Part shown: one piece after another, positions 1 to 8,170 of the stretch
How positions within the stretch are numbered: position 1 is the stretch's first letter
Layout of the letters: every line of letters starts with the position of its first letter
NCBI RefSeq assembly: GCF_001642475.1
Contig: NW_019174135.1
Span: 1 to 22,629, forward strand
Source: Fonsecaea monophora
Lineage: Eukaryota > Ascomycota > Eurotiomycetes > Chaetothyriales > Herpotrichiellaceae
Reading direction: 5' to 3'
Length of the DNA stretch: 22,629 nucleotides
Translations under genes and position numbers: made by a program
Notes under the pieces: generated by a model
The model's database searches: none
What the model saw: only the letters and a program-made list of their open reading frames with translations
Told to the model about the DNA's origin: nothing

Positions 1-849
1 TCACGTATCCGTGCTCAGACTCGTTTGGCAGAAAAGTTAGCCTAACTTTTTGATTGGTCAACGCGCGTTAGCGCGCCAACTCAGTGCGCTAGCACCTGTC
101 AACCGCAGGCTGATCCATCTGAGACAACGTGACACGCTCTAGATTCGCTCATTAGCTAAGCGCCAAGAGGAATGCAGAATAAGGTAAAAACGCTTGGCAA
201 ACAAAGGGAGCAGATGGTTGGTGACCACGGCCAGACCGTCTTGTACACCTGGTTTGATAACATGTAATGCACGTCAATGGATTTGATCTGCACGTTATGG
301 GGCCTAGATACCTACATGAGACGCGCTTCAGGCTGTCGCGAGGTCTCCGGTACTTGATCAATGGTTTGCTTCTCATGGTGGCGACTGACCGGTCTTCGGT
401 TAGGTCAATGCATCTACTATACCCTCACGGAAGCGAAAGATCTGACAACATCCCTGATACACCACATGTCTCGCGCTCGGTGTCAGTAGGACCTACAAGT
501 GGGGCAATTTCAATTCTGTAGATCGATCCATTGGATACTTCATGTTCACGTATTGTTCGATGGCAGACTCCCTATCACGCCCACCAATGGCATGAACTGA
601 CTGCTCTGAGGTACACCTTGGGGGGATATTGTGGTTCTGTCTCTGCAGTGCGATGTCGAACTGACAGATGCTGGGTTGATCGATTCAAGGCGGATACAAG
701 TCGCCAGACACGCTGCCCAACAGCTCAACTCCTTCACCTTCGACGTGCTTTCACCATACATCATGGAGATGAGACCGACACTCATTCGCAGCACGAGAAC
801 CTCCCATAGCTCTACATCGAGTGGTTTAACAGCGTGTGCGCAAGGCGGC
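1..849. other. Intergenic left edge, no supported gene
   Basis: I find no convincing coding sequence here. The open frames present are short, lack recognisable domains and overlap one another in several frames. The only structure I see is a run of short palindromes in the first 100 bases, listed separately. The stretch lies downstream of the leftward EthD gene and should hold its 3' UTR. Confidence 0.5.
32..98. repeat. Cluster of three short inverted repeats
   Basis: Three palindromic blocks follow one another. At 32-50 AAAAGTTAG is mirrored by CTAACTTTT around a single C. At 63-76 GCGCG and CGCGC flank TTAG. At 84-95 GTGC and GCAC flank GCTA. Read on the minus strand, the stretch TAGCGCACTGAGTTGG resembles a tRNA A-box with a 3-4 base insertion, but I see no proper B-box. 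It could be the decayed end of a tRNA-derived element cut by the window edge, or chance. I assign no function. Confidence 0.3.
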
Positions 850-1299
850 CTAGCCGAAGCTCACAAACTCCTCAACGACGACCGCTCGCGTGCGCTCTCT
901 CCACAAGAACCTCTCCTCATCCTCCTTGACCAGCTTCCCATTCTCACCCTGCCCCAGCGCCATCAACCAGCGCATCTTTGCCGCCTCGTCGGCGAATCCA
1001 ATCTCGGTCATGACATCAAAGTCGACGTTACCCGGGTCCAATTCCAGCTTGGCCGCCGCGGCGCCATCACCGGAGGACGTCGGAGTGGCCACCGGCGTAC
1101 CTCTGGCGTCGACGGTTGCTCGCACAAAGACAAACGCCGGGTCGTCGCGGTGGGTGTACCGCCTCTTGTACACCAGGGGCTGGTTCTCTGGGCCGGCGAG
1201 ACGGTTGATCATCGGGATGTGCTTCGTCTCATAGTAATTGATAAACTCTTGGGTGGACAGGTGGGGGAGCTTGACCAGATAGGCAAAAGTGGTGTGCAT
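850..1299 (-). CDS. EthD-domain (dimeric alpha-beta barrel) protein
   Basis: This 149-residue protein is a single-exon member of the EthD family, a ferredoxin-like fold that dimerises into an alpha-beta barrel. Family members range from ETBE-degradation accessory proteins to fungal polyketide-tailoring enzymes, so the substrate here is unknown. The N-terminal beta strand (FAYLVKLP, about residues 5-12), the STQEFINYYETKHIPM helix and the C-terminal FLWRERTRAVVVEE segment follow the usual EthD order. A low-complexity linker, TPTSSGDGAAAA, sits near residues 70-83 before the GNVDFDVMTEIGFAD strand. I start at ATG 1299; the frame stays open further upstream but without another ATG. A TATA-like AATATATAT lies at 1401-1409, about 100 bases upstream. 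No polyketide or degradation gene is adjacent, so context does not help. Confidence 0.8.
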   Translation of the reverse strand: MHTTFAYLVKLPHLSTQEFINYYETKHIPMINRLAGPENQPLVYKRRYTHRDDPAFVFVRATVDARGTPVATPTSSGDGAAAAKLELDPGNVDFDVMTEIGFADEAAKMRWLMALGQGENGKLVKEDEERFLWRERTRAVVVEEFVSFG

Positions 1300-1400
1300 G
1301 ATGGGCCGTTTCTTTGTCCTGTTTGTTTTAGTGTTCAAAGAAACTGTGGGTTGGTGGAGGTGGGAGATGTAGTTGGATTTGAGACCTGTCCGTTACCTCA

Positions 1401-1410
1401 AATATATATG
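1401..1410 (-). promoter_or_regulatory. Candidate TATA element of the EthD gene
   Basis: An alternating AATATATATG stretch lies about 100 bases upstream of the EthD start codon on the minus strand. Position and composition fit a TATA element with a short leader. This is inference only. Confidence 0.3.
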
Positions 1411-2591
1411 TCCGCTGGGGTGGGAAGAAAGGAAATTATCGAGAATCAATCTTTTCGAGCGAGATCCGTGTATCCTCAGAAGAAGAGGTATTCCCTCTAT
1501 ATCTCTCCCTGTGAACAGAATCGTTCGGGGGCTCAATGATATGCTATGTCTGGACTCGTCGTTAGTGGCATCGAAAAGGACACGTCTCTACAACTTCAAG
1601 TCCAGTCCTTTTTAGTCATCAAAGAAACCGCCGTTGTTAGGAGCGCTACCGATGTTACCTCGAATCATGTCGATTTTGGCCTCGAAAAGAACTCAGACTG
1701 GTCATGGCGGTGAAAAATAGGCACGCAATATAGCCATGTTTGGTAGGAGGTCCTTTTTCCTAGGGTATAGCGAAGTCATGACTCAACGCGTGGGTCGACA
1801 AGGGGTAAGGCGGGAAGAGAGGTCATATAATACGAGTGGATCTGTGTCGGGCCCTTATAGACATTGACACCACGTTGCAGCCGACCCCAAAATGGCCATG
1901 AGGTGGGTTGCCGTGTCCTTGAGCTGGGAAACAGGAGATATTTATATACAAGCACAACAACTTGAGAAGGACAACTGCCAACACAACGAACAGCATGTCT
2001 TGGATCCAAATCGACACTTCTTTCCACAACGAGATCGTTTTGCTGCCAGCCAGACCGTAGTCGGAATATTGTGGCGCGAAAATGAATCCAACTCAATCGT
2101 GAATAACCCGACGATCCTCAACAATCCTAGAGTTTGTGGCTAGTGGCTGGTGAGGCGACATCGCCAGATGCGATAATCGGAATGCCGGAGTGTCGGGATA
2201 TCGGAGGTGATCTGGCGCCGACATGGCACACTACATACATGTATGAGGTGCTGGAGCAGTGACGCACAATAGAAACAACGCGGAAATACAAGTACAATAC
2301 ACACATAATATAACAAGTCGCGCAGCATATTTTGAAATGGATTGTGCATTGAAAAGCTAATTCTAAGCTCTGTCATCCCGATTCTCTGACTTTCCCCTGT
2401 AACCATCATTTGTTGAGATGGATTCCATAAACCTCACTAATTCATTCCATGCACAGGATGATGCCGAAAAAACTCTATGCCATGCAAAGAGGTATCATTC
2501 CCATATCCCATTGACAACGCCAACGCCGGTATGATTGACACAAGAATTCAAGCCGCTCATGCTCATGTGCTTTTGGTCGTTATGAAGCCAT
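1411..2591. other. Intergenic region between EthD and HSP70
   Basis: No gene is supported here. The left part should contain the EthD promoter and the right part the HSP70 3' UTR. In the middle, at 1941-2060, is a promoter-like arrangement on the plus strand: TTTATATA, a CA-rich leader, then an ATG at 1995 opening only 21 codons. That short frame is listed separately. Confidence 0.5.
1995..2060 (+). other. 21-codon ORF behind a TATA-like promoter
   Basis: ATG 1995 opens a frame of 21 codons (MSWIQIDTSFHNEIV...) ending at TAG 2058. It is preceded by TTTATATA at 1941-1948 and a CA-rich leader with no earlier ATG, the layout of a compact fungal promoter and 5' UTR. It could be a tiny peptide gene, the first exon of an unrecognised transcript, or the start of a decayed gene. 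I recognise no family and found no convincing splice continuation. Confidence 0.2.
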
Positions 2592-4128
2592 TTAGTCAAC
2601 CTCTTCGACAGTTGGACCATCATCGCCGTGGCCAGCACCACCAGCGCCAGGGAAGCCACCAGGACCGCCGGGCATACCACCGCCGGGCATTCCACCGGGC
2701 ATGCCACCTTCACCACCAGCACCGTAGAATTTCATCATGATGGGGTTGGCAACACCTTCAAGCTCCTTCTGTTGAGACTCGTACTCTTCCTTGGTGGCAG
2801 TCTGGTTCTCGTCGAGCCAGGAGATGATCTTGTCGATTTCAGACTTGAGCTTCTCCTTGTCAGAAGCATCGAGTTTCTCGTCAACCTTGGAGTCGGCCAA
2901 AGTGTTCTTGAGAGAGTAGGCGTATGACTCCAAGCCGTTCTTGGCAGCGATACGGGCGGCTTCAGCTTCGTCCTCGGCCTTGTACTTCTCGGCCTCACTG
3001 AGCATGCGCTCGATTTCTTCCTTGGAAAGACGACCCTTGTCGTTGGTGATGACGATCTTGTTGGACTTGCCGGTTCCCTTCTCGACGGCGGAGACGTTCA
3101 TGATACCGTTGGCATCCATGTCGAATGTAACCTCGATCTGTGGAACACCACGGGGGGCGGGGGGGATGCCGGAAAGTTCGAACTTGCCGAGGAGGTTGTT
3201 GTCCTTGGTGCGAGCACGCTCACCCTCGTAGACTTGGATGAGCACACCAGGCTGGTTATCGGAGAAGGTAGAGAAGGTCTCGGACTTCTTAGTGGGGATG
3301 GTGGTATTGCGCTTGATCAGAGGAGTCATGACACCACCGGCAGTCTCAATACCTAGGGACAATGGGGCAACATCCAAGAGCAAGATCTCGTTGGTAGATT
3401 TGGATGAGGTATCACCGGACAAGATGGCGGCTTGGACTGCTGCACCGTAGGCGACAGCCTCGTCGGGGTTGATCGACTTGTTGGGCTCCTTGCCGTTGAA
3501 GAAGTCGGAAACAAGCTTCTGGATTCTGGGGATACGAGTGGAGCCACCAACCAAGACGATCTCGTGGACAGATGACTTATCAATCTTAGAATCACGTAGG
3601 ACACGCTCGACTGGCTCCATGGTGGATCGGAAAAGGTCCTGGCAGAGCTCTTCGAATCGGGCTCGGGTGATTGAGGTGTAGAAGTCGATACCTTCGTAGA
3701 GGGAATCGATCTCAATGGAGGTTTGAGCCGACGAGGACAGCGTGCGCTTGGCGCGCTCACAGGCGGTACGGAGACGGCGCAAGGCTCGGGCATTGGAACT
3801 AAGATCCTGTTGAAAAATTAGCGCATGCTCAATACAACGTGGGGTGGAAGATGCGGGGGGAATGGGGAAGGTGGAATTTATCGAAATTTTGTGACAGCCT
3901 TGCTAACTTTGAAGCTATACAAGGCTGGTACAAAATTCTGACACCACCGGGGGATGGGGCAATGGGAAGAAGATTAAGGAAAAGAGCCTGCATACCTTCT
4001 TATGTTTCCGTTTGAATTCGTTAACGAAGTGGTTGACAAGACGATTGTCGAAGTCCTCACCACCCAGATGAGTATCGCCGGCGGTAGACTTGACTTCGAA
4101 GATACCTTCCTCGATGGTCAGGAGTGAG

Positions 4129-4160
<32 letters not shown>

Positions 4161-4742
4161 GAGGACATTGCGCTCGCCCTCAGCCTTCTTGTCAAGACCG
4201 TAGGCAATGGCGGCAGCAGTGGGTTCGTTGATGATACGCAGGACGTTAAGGCCGGCGATCAGACCAGCATCCTTGGTGGCTTGGCGCTGAGAGTCGTTGA
4301 AGTAGGCAGGGACAGTAATGACTGCGTTGTTGACTGTGCCACCGAGGTATGACTCCGCAGTTTCTCTCATCTTGGTCAAGACCATGGAGGAGATCTCTTC
4401 GGGTGTGAACAGCTTCTCTTCGCCTTTGAACTCCACCTGGATGACAGGCTTGCCACCCCTGTCAACAACCTTGAAGGGGAAGTGCTTCATATCGGCTTGG
4501 ACTTCGGGGTCGTTGAATTTACGACCAATCAGTCGCTTGGCGTCAAAGACGGTGTTGTGGGGGTTCATCGCGACTTGGTTCTTTGCGGCATCGCCGATCA
4601 GACGCTCTGTGTCGGTGAAAGCAACGAACGAGGGGGTAGTCCGGTTGCCCTGATCGTTGGCGATGATCTCGATGCGGTCATCTCGGAAGACACCCACACA
4701 TGAGTAGGTAGTACCTAGATCGATACCGATGGCTGGGGCCAT
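2592..4742 (-). CDS. hsp70: Cytosolic Hsp70 chaperone (Ssa type)
   Basis: The protein is a 653-residue ATP-dependent chaperone that folds new and stress-damaged proteins and hands clients to Hsp90. Exon 1 is 4742-3996 and exon 2 is 3806-2592; the intron (3995-3807, GTATGC...CAACAG, phase 0) falls after Lys249. The nucleotide-binding domain shows all three Hsp70 signatures: IDLGTTYS near residue 7, IFDLGGGTFDVS near 195 and VLVGGSTRIPRIQKL near 333. The interdomain linker follows DVAPLSLGIETAGG. A substrate-binding domain, a helical lid and a Gly/Met/Pro-rich tail (GGMPGG repeats) come next. The protein ends in EEVD, the TPR co-chaperone docking motif of cytosolic Hsp70s, so the ER and mitochondrial paralogues are excluded. 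Candidate heat-shock elements lie 60-120 bases upstream. The intron is longer than most here and contains a hairpin. Confidence 0.97.
3881..3941 (-). repeat. Hairpin inside the HSP70 intron
   Basis: Arms 3881-3902 and 3920-3941 are inverted copies separated by a 17-base loop. The inner eight bases, CAGCCTTG and CAAGGCTG, match perfectly. A two-base internal mismatch follows, then eight more pairs with TTTTGT against ACAAAA at the core, then weaker pairing. In the transcript the stem would bring the two ends of the 189-nt intron closer together. It could aid splicing, be a small-RNA precursor, or be a remnant of a small inverted-repeat element. Confidence 0.6.
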
Positions 4743-4803
4743 TATGACTGGAGGAAATGAGGAATATGAGATAGCGTGTTGGAAGGAAAATTAAGGAGTA
4801 TTA

Positions 4804-4860
4804 AGAAGTCTCTTGAAGAAGACTTTTCGTTCTAGGAGGGTATTTCTTCGTGAATGTTTG
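4804..4860. promoter_or_regulatory. Candidate heat-shock elements upstream of HSP70
   Basis: Heat-shock factor binds nGAAn units in alternating orientation every 5 bp. At 4805-4817 the sequence reads GAA-gt-CTC-tt-GAA, three units with one mismatch. At 4830-4837 it reads TTC-ta-GGA, in the same 5-bp phase as the first array. At 4847-4859 it reads TTC-gt-GAA-tg-TTT. These lie about 60-120 bases before the HSP70 start codon, where such elements would be expected. Assignment rests on motif match and context only. Confidence 0.45.
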
Positions 4861-5403
4861 TTCTGATGGTGAGAAAGAGGAAAGGCAGAGCCTGATCACA
4901 GAGATTTATGGAATTTGGTTGTTGTCAAAATTTCGCCAAGGCGAGGGCGGGACGCAGTTGGTAGAAGCATGAAGAAGTGCGTGGAACTACGGTGACTGTT
5001 CTAGCTGCAGGACTGGTTCCCACTCGAAGCTGCCGGCCTCTTCCAGCCGGCGCATGCGGTGCCTGGAAGTGGGCTGAGATGCTACCTGATGCATCGCTGG
5101 GGTTCTCTCTGAGCGCCTTGTCTCGTCATCTACGCTATAGGGAACTCTTGATGGGGGAAGTTGTCGCCTGGTGGTTTTTCGGTGGGTGAGGCATGGAAGC
5201 TGTCCCGCAGTTGGCCTGGTTACGTCATGGGCCAACCCACCAACCACAATCATTTTCGGTCAAATTCTACGACCACAAGGCTGAAGTGGGTTTCAAGGCC
5301 TGATTGGAGGGGCAACCAGGTAAAAGTCGCATGATGTTTGCACCTTCGATACCCGTCAGGAATCTTTCACGATGCTTCCATTTCCTGCGCGAACCTGTTC
5401 AAC

Positions 5404-5607
5404 ATGATGAAATTGGCTGCATTGCAATACATCATCCAATTCTTTCTTCTTCTGTTGGGATACGAGTTATCTTGGTATCCATACCACCAAACCAACCTCC
5501 GTTACCTTAGTTTCGACATCCCTACCAACGCTCGAAATTTCCTCCCCGCCAAAAGTGGTACTCAGCGAACATGCTACAAGCAAATGAAGTCCAGTAGACT
5601 GTGCTAG
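5404..5607 (+). other. Doubtful small secreted-protein ORF
   Basis: ATG 5404 opens 67 codons beginning MMKLAALQYIIQFFLLLLGY, which has the basic start and hydrophobic core of a signal peptide. The remainder holds only two cysteines, near its end, and no recognisable domain. No clear TATA element or leader precedes it. A chance frame is at least as likely as a gene. Confidence 0.15.
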
Positions 5608-6379
5608 AGAGAATAGAATTTTGTGGAGGCAACTCTGTCTGCCATGTCCTTCCGCCCCGGCCAAGCCCTCTGGATTCTCATTCGTTCTTCCCCTCCCACA
5701 TCTCATTCTCGTTACCCTCTTATGGTAGCCGCCATGAACCGAACTCGAGGGTAAGGTTAAAAGATCAGCAATATTTTCTCACAGTGATCATGCCACAAAA
5801 TCAATTTCCTTGGGGTATACTACAAGTACAAAATACAGGAAAATACAAATAACTACGGTTCACTCTTCACGAGGCGAGCACGCGGAGATCCACAGTTGGG
5901 GGCATCATCTTCGAGAAAGCGAGTCCGCTCCATGCGTCGTTGGTTTGAATCTCACTGGGGGGGAATGGAAGTCTCTCTGATTCTCCTGTTGTCGAGCATA
6001 TTCCGCAGTCTGAGCATGCTGGTAGTGTACCAATGACCGTAGCCGGCCATTCCACCTGATCGAGACATCAAAATCCGACCATACCGGGCCATTAGCACCT
6101 ACCCGTCGCTAGGACCTGTTCAGTACCCATGTAATTGTACATCCAGGATTTATCTTGTGCGGATTAACAGAGCAAAGTTGAAATTTTCAAGAGGGTTCGG
6201 AAGGCAGTGCAATGGCCTGAAAGACCGTTAGCTTCACAACAAGAACTGGTCTGCAAGTCCGTGTTCTAAGTCTACGAATTCGTACTATTACAGCAACAAT
6301 GGTTTGTCGACAGGTGAATCTAAGGACAGGAGGCGATTGTCCGAACAGGTACCGCGTCTGCGGTTGTGGTGAAAGCCCA

Positions 6380-6387
6380 TCACGTGA
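6380..6387. promoter_or_regulatory. CACGTG E-box upstream of CHZ1
   Basis: The 8-bp palindrome TCACGTGA preceded by A fits the RTCACRTG core bound by Cbf1-type bHLH factors. Similar cores occur at 18366-18371, about 360 bases before YPT1, and at 20390-20397, about 360 bases before the membrane-protein gene. The hexamer is expected several times by chance in a window this size. Confidence 0.2.
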
Positions 6388-6595
6388 ATCGGAATCTCCC
6401 AAAACGATTAGCCGAACTAAATTGCTTGGCGACCTTGTCGCGAAACGCGCAACTCTCCAAACTTGAAATGTCCATCCTCCAACAATTGTTTGCTCTTTTA
6501 CACACTCAATACCCACGGCTTTGACTCTTCAAACCCTGATTCTTACTATCGCATCAACTTTGAAATCTCCTCACTCGTGCCCTCTGCGCTGCAAA

Positions 6596-7156
6596 ATGTC
6601 GGCAAACGGCGAGACCGTCCCCAAGGATGCAAGCGAAGTGACAGACACCGGCAAAGGCAAGGGCAAAGCGGTGGAGCAAATAGGGTTCTTGGACGAGGAT
6701 GATGTCGACGACGAAGAAGAGGAAGAAGAGGAAGAGATAGAGGTACGTCGGCGACACCAGTCCTTGACCTTGTGATTCTTTTCTAACACGATTTCTGTTC
6801 TAGCAACTTGAAGCTGAAGAAGAAGGTACCATCTGCCCCTTTCCGAATAAACTTTCTACACTATCGCGCTCGTGATTGCAATCGCGCATCGATTTCCCGT
6901 CTCTTTTCTCCATCTCAGTCCCCTGCGTGCGAAATTCCGGGAAGGCGATCGAAACTGACTTTGTCAATCAGATGATGAGATGGAAGCAATTGAGCTGGAC
7001 AACATCGTCGAAACCCGGACTCGCCGCAAGCAGATCGACTGGGCCGAAGCCGAGCAGAAGTCCAAGGACGCCGGAGACGATTTGGATGATGATGACGACG
7101 ACGATGACGAGGACTTCGAAGCCCCCGAAGACGAGGATGAGGAGATGAAAGGTTGA
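6596..7156 (+). CDS. CHZ1: H2A.Z-H2B histone chaperone Chz1
   Basis: The predicted 117-residue nuclear protein binds H2A.Z-H2B dimers and supplies them to the SWR1 remodelling complex. I join three exons: 6596-6742, 6804-6825 and 6972-7156. The introns are 61 and 146 nt, with donors GTACGT and GTACCA and acceptors TAG and CAG. The middle exon is only 22 nt. The CHZ motif spans about residues 57-85 (IELDNIVETRTRRKQIDWAEA), matching the Asn-Ile...Arg-Thr-Arg...Ile-Asp pattern of the family. Strongly acidic tracts flank it (Glu run near 40-48, Asp run near 92-101), as expected for a histone chaperone. Length fits fungal Chz1. The start ATG is the first in a CT-rich leader. The E-box upstream is the only candidate control site. 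Confidence 0.85.
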
Positions 7157-8170
7157 GGTCGACTGTGGTGTTGCGCATCGTCCGAGAAGAGTCTTGGAAT
7201 ATGAGTGGTTCATGGCTGCACTGACAGCCCATGCAAGGATCTCACTTCAGCTCTCCTGGAAAGAATCACCTTGACATGTGTGATTCCGGTCGCGATGCCA
7301 AAGCATCGGTCGGGGGCATTTTGGAGATTCGCCTGCAAAGAACAAAAAAAAAAACATAACCTCCCGGTCACCAAAACCCATGTTTACCTGGTTTCTGTAT
7401 GTCAGTGATCTGACACGGTACTGAAAGCATTTCTTTGGGGAGGTCAAAAGAGATACAGGCGCCTTGGGAGTCCAGAATACGTCCACCTCCGGCGGACTTG
7501 GAAAAGCTATCAGGGGACGGGTGACTTGCTGCCAGAAAGACAGCTCCACAGGATGTGCTTTCTCCCCCAGAGTTTCTTGTGCGGAAGATTCTCAAAAAAC
7601 AATTCAAAATCCGAAAAATACTTCTTCCTGCAGACAGAGACTCGATTCTTTCCCCCTCATTCTGCCTCACCGTATCTCCCCTCTCTCTATCCCAGACCTT
7701 GTGGTCACCATCTTGATCTTGTCCATGTGATTCTTTTCGCATAGAGCGCACCACAGGATTCGTTGCACCCCCCGTTACGACCACAAGCCATAGCAGTGAA
7801 ATCCACATCCCGACTCGACTTGGCCTCTTGATGCAAGCGGTTCGTGGGTCTATGGGTCCATAGGCCGTCCGCTCCGTCGCCTTTCTCTAGTCCGACCTTC
7901 TCCCTCGACGAGCGGATCGGTGCAATGGATTCCGGGAGACGAAGTTTGAGAAAGAAGGCCCCCAATAGGGGAGAAAAAGAGTCGTGTCAACTATGTGGCT
8001 AGCTAGGGATATTAATAGGTGGTAGTCTCATTGCACATCTCCGTCTATCCTTTCGTGGGTTTCCCTGGTCTTTGATCCCCCTAACCTTCCCCCCCCCTTC
8101 TTTTGCATTGTTCCATGTCCCAACGCTCAACATACATTGTATCGTATACCTGTAACCCTTTAAAGGCTCC
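7157..8170. other. Convergent gap between CHZ1 and SUZ12
   Basis: This kilobase lies between the 3' ends of two converging genes and should carry both 3' UTRs and terminators. It contains an A-run near 7347-7357 and a C-run near 8090-8097. The short open frames, including one on the minus strand at 7368-7808, show no domain or coding character that I recognise. Confidence 0.5.

Larger units (their letters stand above)
4743..6595. other. Divergent intergenic region between HSP70 and CHZ1
   Basis: About 1.85 kb separates the two divergent genes. The left end holds the HSP70 promoter. A palindromic E-box, TCACGTGA, lies at 6380-6387, about 210 bases before CHZ1, and matches the Cbf1-type core. 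A 67-codon frame at 5404-5607 opens with a signal-peptide-like segment and is listed as doubtful. I see nothing else coding. Confidence 0.5.

Noticed and set aside
1300..1338. A longer EthD protein starting at 1338
   Set aside because: The codon at 1338 is TTG on the minus strand; the first ATG is at 1299, just before the first beta strand.
631..1539. A 302-codon plus-strand open frame across the EthD gene
   Set aside because: It begins at a non-ATG codon, is antisense to a clear EthD protein, and its product is arginine-rich with no domain.
1776..2096. A 106-codon minus-strand frame
   Set aside because: No domain is recognisable, several overlapping frames are open in the same place, and no promoter is visible on that strand.
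7341..7357. The A-run as a poly-A tail of an inserted retrocopy
   Set aside because: No target-site duplication or coding remnant lies upstream; it is a short homopolymer in an intergenic region.
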